From Dehalococcoidia bacterium (GTDB lineage Bacteria; Chloroflexota; Dehalococcoidia; UBA2979), in NCBI GenBank assembly GCA_009379925.1, contig WHSU01000025.1, positions 1 through 45,855 of the forward strand: a stretch of DNA of 45,855 nt. Reading direction: 5' to 3'. The notes under the pieces are model-generated. The model was not told where the DNA came from, made no database searches, and was given only the letters and a program-made list of their open reading frames with translations. This document shows positions 33,669 through 42,218 of the stretch, piece after piece. The translations under genes and the position numbers were made by a program. The number at the start of each line of letters is the position of its first letter. Position 1 is the stretch's first letter.

Positions 33669-34351
33669 GTGGTCAAGGAGAGCGTGGACCTGTTGGGGGC
33701 TGCTCCGCAAGCGGGCGGCCGACGCGGATCTGGACTTCCTGCGGGAAGCGGTGGCGGTGCTCGCTGAGGCGCTGATGGAGGCCGGGGTCTCGATGCAGAT
33801 CGGCGCTGCGTACGGCGAGCGCACGCCGGCGCGCACGACCCAGCGCAACGGCTATCGGCCGCGGCGCTGGGACACGCGGGTGGGCACGGTGGAGCTGGCG
33901 ATTCCGAAGCTGCGCGAGGGGAGCTACTTCCCGGCGCTGCTCGAGCCGCGTCGACGACCTGGTGCAGGCGCTCGGCTGCGAAGGCATCTCGAAGAGCCAG
34001 GTCTCGCGCATCTGCGCCAAGCTCGACCGCGTGGTCGCGAGCTTCCTCGGGCGCCCGCTCGACGGCGGCCCCTACCGCTACCTCTGGCTGGACGCGCTCA
34101 CCCAGAAGGTGCGTGAGGACGGCCGCATCGCGCAGGTGAGCGTGGTCGTCGCCACCGCGGTCAACGCCGAGGACCAGCGCGAGGTGCTGGGCATCGACGT
34201 CGGCACGAGCGAAGACGGCGCCTGCTGGCTCGCCTTCTTGCGCGGCCTGGTGGCGCGCGGACTGTCGGGCGTAGAGCTGGTGACCTCGGACGCCCACGAG
34301 GGGCTGAAGGACGCGATCGCGACGGTCTTCAGCGGGGCCTCCTGGCAACGC
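33669..34351 (+). pseudogene. IS256-family transposase, frameshifted and truncated
   Basis: Frames read MVKESVDLLG, then LRKRAADADLDFLREAVAVL, ALMEAGVSMQIGAAYGERTP, RTTQRNGYRPRRWDTRVGTV and ELAIPKLREGSYFP. They resume at VDDLVQALGCEGISKSQVSR, followed by YRYLWLDALTQKVREDGRI and VTSDAHEGLKDAIATVFSGA. These are standard IS256 (Mutator-type) blocks, including two of the acidic catalytic positions. Damage: one extra G in a run at 33695-33699, an internal deletion of roughly 25 codons near 33945-33955 that also shifts the frame, and loss of the 3' third, replaced by IS110 sequence after ASWQR. The left end is close to 33590, next to the intron 5' end. Confidence 0.85.
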
Positions 34352-34570
34352 TCATCTGTTCAAATCAGGGCGGGCGGGAAGGTCCCGCCTGTCACCGCCC
34401 GACGGGAGAGGACCTTGGCAGCGTGACCGCGAAGGTTCAGCGGCAGACCTGTCCCTCCCGTCGGGATGGCGGCTCGGCACCGACCAGTGGGAGTCCTGCT
34501 GCGAGCGCCGAGATGAGCGACCGGGCTGAGTGCGCCGTGCGTGACGCGAGCATCCTGGGAGGAGGGTGTC
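34352..34570 (+). ncRNA. Candidate IS110 bridge RNA (5' non-coding leader)
   Basis: IS110-group elements carry a structured bridge RNA upstream of the transposase, whose loops pair with target and donor DNA. This 219-nt leader has a 7-bp hairpin (34373-34379 with 34383-34389). A 15-bp stem with one bulged A follows (34398-34413 with 34451-34465), enclosing a 37-nt loop that could be the target-binding loop. Further GC-rich inverted segments follow to the GTG. The element appears to begin at a CT dinucleotide at 34351-34352, like the CT core of well-studied members. Since the transposase is broken, the RNA is probably a relic. Confidence 0.55.
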
Positions 34571-35739
34571 GTGGTCGAGTGTTTCGCTGGCATCGATTGG
34601 GGCGGTTATCAGCACCACTTGTGTGTGGTCGACGGTCTCGGGTAGCGGGTGCTCGAACGGCGGCTCGGACACGATCGCGCAGGACTGGCGTGCCTGCGTG
34701 AGCTCGCACGCTTCGATCGCATCCCGATCGCCGTGGGACGCGCGCAGGACTGCTCGTGGAAAGCCTCCTCGCCTGGGGCAACGCAGTCTACCCGGTCAGT
34801 CCTCGCATCAGCGCTCGTGCGCGCGAGCGCTACAGGGTTGCCGCGTCCAAGGACGACACCTTCGACGCTTTCGTCCTCGCGGACACGCTGCGACACAAAC
34901 ATGACCACTGGCGGCCGCTGGCCCGGCCGAGCCCGGAACTGGCGGGGTTGCAGGCGTTGGTCCGGGATCGCCGGCGCTTGGCGGTGCTGCAGCGGACGGT
35001 CGAGTCCCAGCTCCGCGCGACCCTGGAGACCTACCACCCAGCCGTCGCTCGGCTCTTCTCATCGGTCGACCGTGACATCACGCTCGCCTTCCTGCGTGAG
35101 TATCCAACGCCGGAGCGGGCTGCGCGCGTCGGCGTGGTCCGCATGGGTCAGTTCTTGCGGCGCCACCGCTACCGCGGCCGCGTCGCTCCCGACGTGCTCG
35201 TGGGTCGTCTCCGTGAGCAGCTACTTGGCACCTCACCAGGGACCACCGCGGCACGGCGGTGGTTTGCGCTCGCACAGGCCGACCAGCTCGCGCTCCTGAA
35301 CCGCCAGCTGGACGAGTGCGACCGGGCGATGGCGGCCGCCTTCCATGCGCGCCCGGACGCGGCGCTGTTTACGAGTTTCCCGGGCGTAGCGACGGTGCTC
35401 GGCGCCACGTTGCTCGCGGAGATCGGCGAGGACCGCGCGCGCTTTCCGAAGCCGGGGATGCTGCTCGCGGAGGCCGGCCTCGCCCCGGTCACGCGCGCCT
35501 CGGGTCGCTCCCGCCAGGTCCGGTTCCGCTACGCCGCGAACCACGCGCTGCGCGAGGGCTTCCACTGGTGGGCCTTCAACTCGATCAAGCTCTCGAGTTG
35601 GGCGCGCGACGCGTACACCAGCGGCCGTACTGCCGGTCAGCACTACTACCGTGCCCTGCGCGGGCTCGCCGCGCGCTGGGCACGCGTCCTCTGGCGTTGC
35701 TGGCAGGATCGCGCGCCCTACGATCCTGAGCGTCATGGC
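34571..35739 (+). pseudogene. IS110-family transposase, nonsense and frameshift mutations
   Basis: The frame starts VVECFAGIDWGGYQHHLCVV, the DEDD RuvC-like start, but meets TAG at 34643-34645. It resumes as RVLERRLGHDRAGLACLREL, then shifts frame near 34745 and continues ESLLAWGNAVYPVSPRISAR and SKDDTFDAFVLADTLRH to the C-terminal transposase_20 domain. That domain has FTSFPGVATVLGATLLAEIG, then FPKPGMLLAEAGLAPVTRAS and the serine region GFHWWAFNSIKLS. Two lesions make it inactive. After DPERHG the sequence changes into IS3-type sequence, so the right end is lost. Confidence 0.88.
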
Positions 35740-35835
35740 AGCATGCTGCTCCGGCGGGAGGGTTATTCCGTGGACCACAAGCGCATCTACCGCCTCTACC
35801 GCGAGGAGGGGCTGGCGATCCGGCCGAAGCTGCCA
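35740..35835 (+). pseudogene. IS3-family OrfB fragment
   Basis: About 30 codons reading LLRREGYSVDHKRIYRLYRE and then EGLAIRPKL. This is the conserved HTH_21/INSERTION-type start of IS3 OrfB transposases (usually VNHKRVxRLYREEGL). It runs in frame from the IS110 relic, so the two form an accidental fusion frame. The rest of OrfB is absent. Confidence 0.75.
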
Positions 35836-35854
35836 CGGCTAGACGTTCCTGCCG

Positions 35855-36022
35855 CTACCGCGAGGCGCTGGCGGTTGTCCCGCGCACGAGCTTCCGCGCC
35901 TCAGGCGTCGTGTTGGAGTGCAACTGCATGATGGTTTCCTGATAGGCCCCGGTCGCCAGCACCACGTGATCCGCGTCGAAGCACTGCCCTCCGGCCGCCA
36001 CCCACGGATCTGGGGCCGTCAT
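35855..36022 (-). pseudogene. Flavoprotein fragment (FAD/NAD(P)-binding oxidoreductase)
   Basis: The minus strand reads MTAPDPWVAAGGQCFDADHV, VLATGAYQETIMQLHSNTTP and EARKLVRG. The phrase DADHVVLATGAYQ with a following QLHS is typical of CzcO/FMO-like flavin monooxygenases just after the NADPH site. Only about 50 codons survive. It lies between the IS3 fragment and the TPP riboswitch and reads away from the thiamin genes. It may mark the original chromosomal neighbour before the insertions. Confidence 0.45.
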
Positions 36023-36071
36023 GGTCCGGGTCCGCGTGACAGCGGCTCCCCCGGCTGGTAGACTCGACCCC

Positions 36072-36156
36072 GCACACGGGGTGGTTTGGGCCGCTGCCCG
36101 AGCCTGAGATGAAACCCGTTGAACCTGATCCGGGTAACGCCGGCGGAGGAATGTGC
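36072..36156 (+). promoter_or_regulatory. TPP riboswitch (THI box)
   Basis: The conserved thiamin pyrophosphate aptamer is clear: P1 pairs GCACA (36072-36076) with TGTGC (36152-36156). The box ACGGGGTG leads to CTGAGATGAAACCCGTTGAA and then CCTGATCCGGGTAACGCCGG with CGGAGGA. It lies 165 nt before thiY. No clear terminator is seen; a perfect CCTCCGGAGG palindrome at 36278-36287 in the leader might take part in switching. TPP binding should turn off the salvage operon. Confidence 0.95.
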
Positions 36157-36321
36157 CATCGAGCGGGTTGCGCCGCGCCCTCCACATTCACCAAGCGTTC
36201 ACCGCGGGCTGCACCAGCGTCGGATGTGTTGACGCGCGCGCCGCTGTCTACGACTTGGCCCCCCGCCGTCGCGAGTCCCTCCGGAGGTCAGGACGGACGG
36301 GACGGCAGGGAGCCAGCGCAC

Positions 36322-37392
36322 GTGAACACGAGCGATCTGAGCCGTCGCGCCCTCCTCGGTACCGGCGCGCGCCTCGCCGCGGGGCTGGCGGCCTTCCCCA
36401 TCATCGGCTGTGGCGAGGCAGTCCGGTCATCGCCCGACGCCACCAGCACGCCGGCGAGGCGGGGCGAGCTTACGGCGGTGAGCCTCGCGCTGGACTGGGT
36501 GCCGAACACCAACCACACGGGCTTCTTCGTCGCCGAGCAGCGGGGCTGGTACGCGGACGAAGGCATCCGCCTGGAGGTGCTCCCCTACTCCGGCACCACG
36601 GCCGACACGCTGGTCGCGGGCGGCCGCGCCAATTTTGGCATCTCCTTTCAGCATGCGCTAACCTTCGCCCGCGCTTCCGGGCTCCCCAACATATCGGTGA
36701 TGGCGATCCTCCAGCATGCAAGCTCGGCGATCGCCGTGCACGCCGATCGCGACGACATCCGCTCGCCGGCCGACCTCGACGGCAAGGTCTACGCCGGTTT
36801 CGGGACGCCGACCGAGGTGCCGATCCTCACCGAGGTGATCCGACGCGCCGGCGGGCGCGGCGACTTCGACGTGGTGACGCTGCAGACCGCTGCCTACGAG
36901 GCGCTCTACGCGGGGGACGTGGACTTCACCATCATGTTCGCGACGTGGGAGGGCATCGAGGCCGAGCTGCGCAATCAGCCAGTGAAACTGATGCGTTACC
37001 AGGACTACGATTTCCCGGACTTCTATCAGGTCGTGTTGGCCGCCAGCGAGGAGATGCTCGAGCGCGACGCCGACCTCGCGCGCCGCTTCGTCCGGGCCTC
37101 GCGGCGGGGCTTCGAGTACGCCATGCGGGAGCCGGATGAGGCGGCCCAGATCCTGATCGATGCCAATGAGGAAGTCTTCACGCTGCCGGAGCTCGTCGTC
37201 CGCAGCGCGCGCCTGCTGGCCAGCGACTACTACGGCGACGCCGACGGCCGCTTCGGCATGCAGAGCCTCGAGCGGTGGGCGCCCTACTCCCGGTTCCTCT
37301 TCGAGGCCGGCATCCTCACGGATGGCGACGGCCGGCCGGTGACCGAGGAGCCGGACTGGGCGGACTACTTCACGAACGGGCTGATCGCGTGA
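36322..37392 (+). CDS. thiY: Pyrimidine-precursor ABC transporter, substrate-binding lipoprotein
   Basis: ThiY binds N-formyl-4-amino-5-aminomethyl-2-methylpyrimidine, a thiamin breakdown product. The 356-residue protein starts MNTSDLSRRALLGTGARLAA with an SRR twin-arginine-like motif and a lipobox ending in IIGC, so it is likely a lipoprotein. The NMT1/THI5-like domain shows VSLALDWVPNTNHTGFFVAE, then GIRLEVLPYSGT and FGISFQHALTFARASGL, with acidic and aromatic pocket residues. The GTG at 36322 follows GGGAG by 9 nt; the open frame before it is riboswitch sequence. Its stop overlaps thiX by 4 bp. Confidence 0.9.
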   Translation: MNTSDLSRRALLGTGARLAAGLAAFPIIGCGEAVRSSPDATSTPARRGELTAVSLALDWVPNTNHTGFFVAEQRGWYADEGIRLEVLPYSGTTADTLVAGGRANFGISFQHALTFARASGLPNISVMAILQHASSAIAVHADRDDIRSPADLDGKVYAGFGTPTEVPILTEVIRRAGGRGDFDVVTLQTAAYEALYAGDVDFTIMFATWEGIEAELRNQPVKLMRYQDYDFPDFYQVVLAASEEMLERDADLARRFVRASRRGFEYAMREPDEAAQILIDANEEVFTLPELVVRSARLLASDYYGDADGRFGMQSLERWAPYSRFLFEAGILTDGDGRPVTEEPDWADYFTNGLIA

Positions 37393-38207
37393 CTCGAGTG
37401 CTTGCCCGCATACAGGCGGCAGCTGCGTGGCGCGGCGCGCGGGGAGCGGCGGCGGTGATGCCGGTGGCGACGTTCGCCCTCTGCGCGCTCGCTATATGGG
37501 AGGCGTACGCGCGCACCAGCGGGATCGCGCCGCAGGTGCTGCCGGCACCGAGCCGCGTGCTGCGGGAGGGCTGGGCGTTTCGCGAGCTGATCGGGACCCA
37601 CGCCGTACCCACGCTCCAGGCAAGCTTCCTGGGATTCACCCTCTCGATGGTCGTCGCCACCGTCCTCGCCGTCGTCATGGACTTCTCCCGCCGGGTCCGT
37701 GCGGCACTCTACCCGGCCCTGGTCGCCTCCCAGACGATCCCGATCATCGCGCTCGCGCCGCTGATGGTGATCTGGTTCGGCTTCGGGCTGGGGCCGAAGG
37801 TGGCGGTGGTGGCGCTCGTAACGTTCTTCCCGATCACCGTCGGCTGGGTGGACGGCTTCAAGTCGACAGAGGCCGGTGCCGTGCAGCTGCTGCGCTCGAT
37901 GGGCGCGGGATCCTGGCAGGTGTTCTGCAAGGTGCGGCTGCCCAGCGCGCTGCCGAGCTTCTTCTCGGGCCTGCGCATCGCGATTGTCTACGCCGTGGTC
38001 GGCGCGATCTTCGCCGAATACGTCGGCGCCCGGTACGGGCTTGGGATCTTCATGCAGCTGCAGAAGAACTCCTTCCGCACCGACCTGGTGCTGGCGGCGA
38101 TGTTCGTGACGGCAACGATCAGCATCGTGCTCTTCCTCTCCACCTACCTGGTGGAGCGCCTCGTCATCCCCTGGCACTTCGCGGCCCGGCGGCTCACCGA
38201 CCGATGA
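37389..38207 (+). CDS. thiX: Pyrimidine-precursor ABC transporter, permease
   Basis: A 272-residue inner-membrane permease with about six hydrophobic helices. The EAA-type loop that docks the ATPase reads LLRSMGAGSWQVFCKVRLPS followed by ALPSFFSGLRIA. LPAPSRVLREGW near the start is typical of NitT/TauT-like permeases. The start is GTG at 37389, overlapping the thiY stop (GTGA, 37389-37392). It is followed 13 bp later by the ATPase gene, so the three transporter genes are an intact operon under the riboswitch. Confidence 0.92.
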   Translation: MTRVLARIQAAAAWRGARGAAAVMPVATFALCALAIWEAYARTSGIAPQVLPAPSRVLREGWAFRELIGTHAVPTLQASFLGFTLSMVVATVLAVVMDFSRRVRAALYPALVASQTIPIIALAPLMVIWFGFGLGPKVAVVALVTFFPITVGWVDGFKSTEAGAVQLLRSMGAGSWQVFCKVRLPSALPSFFSGLRIAIVYAVVGAIFAEYVGARYGLGIFMQLQKNSFRTDLVLAAMFVTATISIVLFLSTYLVERLVIPWHFAARRLTDR

Positions 38208-38220
38208 GCGGGCGACGATC

Positions 38221-39066
38221 ATGCGAGTGATCGAGGTGCGGGGGCTGCGCAAGAGCTTCCGGGTCGGCGCGGAGCCCCTGCCAGTCCTCGCGGGCGTCGA
38301 CCTCGCGGCCGGACGGGGCGAGTTCGTCTCGCTGATCGGGCCGAGCGGCTGCGGCAAGAGCACCCTGTTCAACGTGCTTGTCGGGCTGGAGCCGCTGGAT
38401 GCGGGCGAGGTGCGGCTGAACGGAGAGGCCGCCCCCGGGAAGCGAGAGCTCTTCGCGTACATGCCGCAGCAGGACCTGCTCTTCCCGTGGAGGCGGGTGA
38501 TCGACAACATCACGCTCGGCCTCGAGGTGCAGGGGATGTCGCGCCGGCGGGCCCGTGAGCGAGTGAGGCCGCTGCTCCCCACCTTCGGCTTGGAGGGCTT
38601 CGAGCACGCCTATCCCTTCGAGCTGTCGGGCGGGATGCGCCAGCGCGCGGCGCTGCTGCGCACCGTCGTGCAGGAGCGCCCGGTGCTGCTGCTCGACGAG
38701 CCCTTCGGAGCGCTCGACTCGCTCACCCGCACAACCATGCAGCGCTGGCTCGAGCAGCTCTGGGAGCGCTTCCGGTGGACCGCGTTGCTGATCACCCACG
38801 ACGTTCGGGAGGCAATCTTCCTGTCGGACCGTGTCTACGTGCTCAGCCCGCGGCCCGCTCACGTACGCGCATGGCTCGAGGTGCCCATTCCGCGACCACG
38901 CGCGCTCGCCGTCATGGCGACGCCGCCGTTCCTCGAGATCGAGCGACAGGTGCGCGCGCTCCTCGATCAGGGGGCAGTAGGGCCTCGGGAGAACGATCGT
39001 GATGCTGACGAGTGGGAGCCGGTCTCCGCAGGGGATGGGCCCGGAGAGGATGCACGCCATGGTTGA
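38221..39066 (+). CDS. thiZ: Pyrimidine-precursor ABC transporter, ATPase
   Basis: A 281-residue ABC ATPase of the nitrate/taurine type. Walker A is GPSGCGKST (about residue 40), the Q-loop is YMPQQDLLFPWRRVIDN, the signature is LSGGMRQRAALLRT, Walker B is VLLLDEPFGALD and the H-loop is LLITHDVREAIF. All key residues are present. The last 30 residues are polar and overlap tenA by 8 bp. It powers uptake through ThiX. Confidence 0.93.
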   Translation: MRVIEVRGLRKSFRVGAEPLPVLAGVDLAAGRGEFVSLIGPSGCGKSTLFNVLVGLEPLDAGEVRLNGEAAPGKRELFAYMPQQDLLFPWRRVIDNITLGLEVQGMSRRRARERVRPLLPTFGLEGFEHAYPFELSGGMRQRAALLRTVVQERPVLLLDEPFGALDSLTRTTMQRWLEQLWERFRWTALLITHDVREAIFLSDRVYVLSPRPAHVRAWLEVPIPRPRALAVMATPPFLEIERQVRALLDQGAVGPRENDRDADEWEPVSAGDGPGEDARHG

Positions 39067-39772
39067 TGATGTGCACAGGCCGAGCGCGACGGCGACAGGA
39101 GCCGCCCACGCGTTCCACGAGGAGCTCGATCGCGAGAACGAGCGCCTCTGGTCGGTGATCTTCGATCTCCCGTTCATTCGGGAGATTGCGACCGGGGGAC
39201 TCGACGAGGCGCGGTTCCGCTACTTCGTCGAGGAGGACATCCTCTACCTCGACGCCTTCTCGCGTGCGCTGACACGCGCCGCCGGCTGGGCGGAGGACGC
39301 AGCGACGCGTCAGTTCCTGCTCCAGCGCGCCACCGGGATCCTCCGCGAGGAGGTGGGGCCCCACACGGAGCGCGCTCGGATCATGCGCATCGACGTCGCG
39401 AGGCTGCAGGAGCGCGAGCCCGGCCCGGTCACGGTCGCGTACATCGATCACATGCTGCGCGTCGTGGAGGCGGGACCGCTGGGCGACGCGATCGCCGCCG
39501 TGCTGCCCTGTTACTGGGTCTACCGGCGCGTGGGCGAGCGGCTGGCGGCGAAGCCGCCGGACCACCCTCTCTATCGCGACTGGATCCTGACGTACGACTC
39601 GAAGGAGTTCGCGGAGGCGACCGACCGCCAGATCGCGCTGCTCGACCGACTCGCGGCGGCGAGCACCGAGGCGGGCCGGCAGCGCATGCGCCGCTGGTTC
39701 CGGCGCAGCCTCCGCTACGAGTGGATGTTCTGGGACCAGGCTTACTCGGGGCTCAGCTGGCCCGTCCGGTAG
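39059..39772 (+). CDS. tenA: Aminopyrimidine aminohydrolase/thiaminase II
   Basis: TenA hydrolyses aminopyrimidines from degraded thiamin to 4-amino-5-hydroxymethyl-2-methylpyrimidine, allowing re-use. The 237-residue all-helical protein shows YFVEEDILYLDAFSRAL, the catalytic cysteine region AAVLPCYWVYRRVGERL, and YDSKEFAEATDRQIALLDRL with EWMFWDQAYS at the end. The ATG at 39059 is chosen because GGAGAGG at 39043-39049 is 9 nt before it; ATG at 39050 is also possible. It overlaps thiZ by 8 bp, so the transporter and the enzyme are made together. Confidence 0.93.
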   Translation: MVDDVHRPSATATGAAHAFHEELDRENERLWSVIFDLPFIREIATGGLDEARFRYFVEEDILYLDAFSRALTRAAGWAEDAATRQFLLQRATGILREEVGPHTERARIMRIDVARLQEREPGPVTVAYIDHMLRVVEAGPLGDAIAAVLPCYWVYRRVGERLAAKPPDHPLYRDWILTYDSKEFAEATDRQIALLDRLAAASTEAGRQRMRRWFRRSLRYEWMFWDQAYSGLSWPVR

Positions 39773-39935
39773 CGCCGAGGGAGCGCGTCGAGAGCCCGGA
39801 TGCGCGAGTTCGTCCGCGCGTACATGCACCTTCACGACCTCGACCGCCTCCAGAGTCGCCACTGATCGAGTGGGCTTGATCCGATCTGACGGACATCCAA
39901 GATGAGGGGGGTAACTCCCCGGAGAGGATGCCCAG
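39773..39935. other. Intergenic region holding the left end of an IS3 element
   Basis: A 21-codon frame (39800-39865) starts MREFVRAYMHLHDLDRLQSR; no family is recognised. Near 39878 the sequence TGATCCGATCTGACGGACAT followed by a purine-rich stretch resembles IS3-family left ends, with the orfA ribosome binding site GGAGAGG just before 39936. Confidence 0.4.
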
Positions 39936-40213
39936 ATGGAGACAGGGAGCGAGGGACGGCGCCGGCGGTCGTTCACGCGGGAGTACAAGGCGGAGGTCGT
40001 TGAGCTGTGCCGCACGAGCGGCCGGACGATCGCAACGGTGGCGCGGGACTTGGGCCTGACCGAGACGGCGGTACGGCGCTGGGTGGCCCAGGCTGAGATC
40101 GACGCCGGCCAGCGGGATGGGCTCACGACGGCGGAACGCGAGGAACTCTCCCGGCTGCGTAAGGAGGTCCGCGTGTTGCGCGAGGAGCGCGACGTGCTCA
40201 AGCGAGCGACGGT
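39936..40213 (+). pseudogene. IS3-family OrfA, cut by the RIT element
   Basis: The first 92 codons of an IS3 OrfA (transposase_8). The HTH reads SFTREYKAEVVELCRTSGRT, then VARDLGLTETAVRRWVAQAE, and the leucine-zipper-like part is ELSRLRKEVRVLREERDVLK ending in RATVF. The normal continuation FFA is replaced at 40214 by the terminal repeat of the RIT element. The frame runs on into the element but with unrelated sequence. Confidence 0.9.
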
Positions 40214-40308
40214 TTTTATGCCGAATGCGCGGTTATGCCGATCCGGCCGCGGCGGCGAGCGGCCAACGGGTACGGATGCGGCAGGGACCGGCGGGCGAGT
40301 CGGCATAA
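40214..40308. repeat. Left end of the RIT element: terminal repeat and inner box
   Basis: The 30-bp terminal repeat (40214-40243) starts TTTTATGCCGAATGCGCGG and contains two direct copies of TTATGCCGA (40216-40224 and 40233-40241, 17 bp apart). A third copy in inverted orientation (TCGGCATAA, 40300-40308) directly abuts the ritC stop. These look like binding sites for the recombinases. Confidence 0.85.
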
Positions 40309-41298
40309 TCACAGCGCCTCGAGGAAGGCGAGCAGCCGGTCGGAGGGCCGGTAGCGGCCGCGCGGGGCGCGCGGCGACGTGATGCGCGCGAGCGCCTCTT
40401 CCTTCAACCGCAGGTCCGCGTGCTGATAGATGTCGGTGGTGCGGATCGATTCGTGTCCGAGCCAGAGCGCGATCACGGAGACGTCCACCCCGGCATGGAG
40501 CAGCTGCATCGCCGCGCTGTGCCGCAGGGCGTGCGGCGTGACCCGCTTGTGCGCGAGCGAGGGACAGCGTTCGGCGGCGGTGGCGGCATGACGGGCGACC
40601 ACGCGGCTGACCGCGTCGCGCGTCAGTGGGCGGCCGCGTGGACCGGGGAAGAGAGGCTCGCCCGGAGCGCCGCCGCGCTCCCGTAGCCAGTCGCGCAGGA
40701 CGGCCACGATCTCGGGGAGGAGCGGCGTGGCTCGTTCCTTCCGCCCCTTCCCCTGGCAGCGCACGTGCGCCCCGGCGCCCAGCACCACGTCGTCGCACCG
40801 CAGCCCGGTGAGCTCGGAGACCCGCAGGCCGGTCTGGATGGCGAGGAGCAACATGGCGCGATCGCGCCGGCCGGAGCGGGTGGTGAGGTCCGGAGCCGCG
40901 AGGAGTGCATCGATCTCAGGCCGCGTGAGGAAGGTGACAAGGGCCCGGTCGGCGCGCTTGGCGGGGATCGCGAGCACGCGCTGGATCACCGCCGCGTGCT
41001 CCGGGTGACGAAGCGCCGCGAAGCGAAAGAGCGAGTGGATCGCCGCCAGCCGCGCGTTGCGAGTGGCGATGGCGACGCCGCGCTCGCGCTCGAGGTGATC
41101 GAGGAACGCCCCGACGAGGGGGGCGTCCAACTGCTCGATGGTAATGGCGGCGGGCGCCGCACCCCTCGTGGCCTGCGCGAACTGCAGCAGGAGCCGCAGG
41201 GTGTCGCGGTACGCGGCGATGGTATGCGGACTGGCGCGGCGCTGCGCCATCAAGCGGTCGGTGAAGAAAGCCTGGAGGGTCGGTGCCAGCGCGGTCAT
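40309..41298 (-). CDS. ritC: RIT tyrosine recombinase C
   Basis: A 329-residue tyrosine recombinase, third gene of the trio. It has a SAM-like core-binding domain (LQAFFTDRLMAQRRASPHTI, then AAYRDTLRLLLQFA) and a catalytic domain with R in TGLRVSELTGL. Box II is TPHALRHSAAMQLLHAG, and the final part WLGHESIRTTDIYQHADL contains the tyrosine. The catalytic set R-K-H-R-H-Y looks complete. The ATG overlaps the ritB stop (41295-41298). Confidence 0.92.
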   Translation of the reverse strand: MTALAPTLQAFFTDRLMAQRRASPHTIAAYRDTLRLLLQFAQATRGAAPAAITIEQLDAPLVGAFLDHLERERGVAIATRNARLAAIHSLFRFAALRHPEHAAVIQRVLAIPAKRADRALVTFLTRPEIDALLAAPDLTTRSGRRDRAMLLLAIQTGLRVSELTGLRCDDVVLGAGAHVRCQGKGRKERATPLLPEIVAVLRDWLRERGGAPGEPLFPGPRGRPLTRDAVSRVVARHAATAAERCPSLAHKRVTPHALRHSAAMQLLHAGVDVSVIALWLGHESIRTTDIYQHADLRLKEEALARITSPRAPRGRYRPSDRLLAFLEAL

Positions 41299-42218
41299 GA
41301 CGAGACGTCCAACATCGGCGCGAGGCGGGTGGCCGCCGCGGCCAGCAGCTCCGGCGAGGCGGAGAGGTACCAGTACGTCGATGCCGGGCTGACGTGACCC
41401 AGGAACGTCGAGAGCATCGGGAGCCGCGGACCGACGGCGTCGCCCCGCTGGTACCATCCGAGCAGCGTGCGCACCGCAAACATGTGGCGCAGGTCGCTCA
41501 GGCGCGGTGCGCGCTGCTCCGCACGCCAAACGAGCCCGGCTTGGCGCCGCGCGATGGCGAAGACGGCGTCGAGGCTCCCCGTGTCCAGGCGGGTGCCCTT
41601 CCGGGAGATGAAGAATGTGTCCTGGGCGTGGGTGCACAGCTCGTCGCGCCGGGCGGCATAGGTCTCGAGCGCCGCGACCGTGCTCGAATGCAGGGGCAGC
41701 GAGCGGGACTTGCCCCGCTTCGAGTTGCGCACCGTCAGCAGTCCGCGCGTGAGGTCGACGTCGCCCCGTCCCAGCCGGACGGCTTCGCTCACGCGAAGCC
41801 CGGTCGCGGCCAGCAAACCGATGACGGCCTCGAGTGTGACGCCGCGCAGCGGCAAGCCGACGCTCCGGGCCGCCGTCATGAGCGCCGCGAGGTCGGCGTC
41901 GGAGTACAGATACGGCGCGGGCCGCTGCGAGCGGCCCGGGAGCAAACCGGGTGAGGGGACCTCCGTCTCGGGAACACGGGTCTGTAGGTAGCGCGCGAAG
42001 CCGCGCACGACGCCGAGTCGGGCGGCGCGCCACCGCGACTCGGCGTTGACGGGCTGCGTCGCCCAGACGAGCGCGAGCTGGGTGGTGACCGTCGGGGCTC
42101 CGGCCGCGTCCAGAAAGGCGACGAAGTCGCCGAGCAGCTGGGCGGGCCGATCGAGCTTGTAGCCGAGCGAGCGCCGCAACCTCAGGTAGTCATCGAGGGC
42201 AACGTGCAGTGCGGTCAC
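41295..42218 (-). CDS. ritB: RIT tyrosine recombinase B
   Basis: A 307-residue tyrosine recombinase, the middle gene. Its core-binding domain reads LHVALDDYLRLRRSLGYKLD and SRWRAARLGVVRGFARYLQT. The catalytic domain has ATGLRVSEAVRLG, box II LSDLRHMFAV, where the first histidine of HxLRH is replaced by Ser (S-D-L-R-H), and FLGHVSPASTYWYLSASPE with the tyrosine. The start is GTG at 42218, overlapping the ritA stop by 4 bp. The upstream open frame is only the shadow of ritA. Confidence 0.92.
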   Translation of the reverse strand: MTALHVALDDYLRLRRSLGYKLDRPAQLLGDFVAFLDAAGAPTVTTQLALVWATQPVNAESRWRAARLGVVRGFARYLQTRVPETEVPSPGLLPGRSQRPAPYLYSDADLAALMTAARSVGLPLRGVTLEAVIGLLAATGLRVSEAVRLGRGDVDLTRGLLTVRNSKRGKSRSLPLHSSTVAALETYAARRDELCTHAQDTFFISRKGTRLDTGSLDAVFAIARRQAGLVWRAEQRAPRLSDLRHMFAVRTLLGWYQRGDAVGPRLPMLSTFLGHVSPASTYWYLSASPELLAAAATRLAPMLDVSS

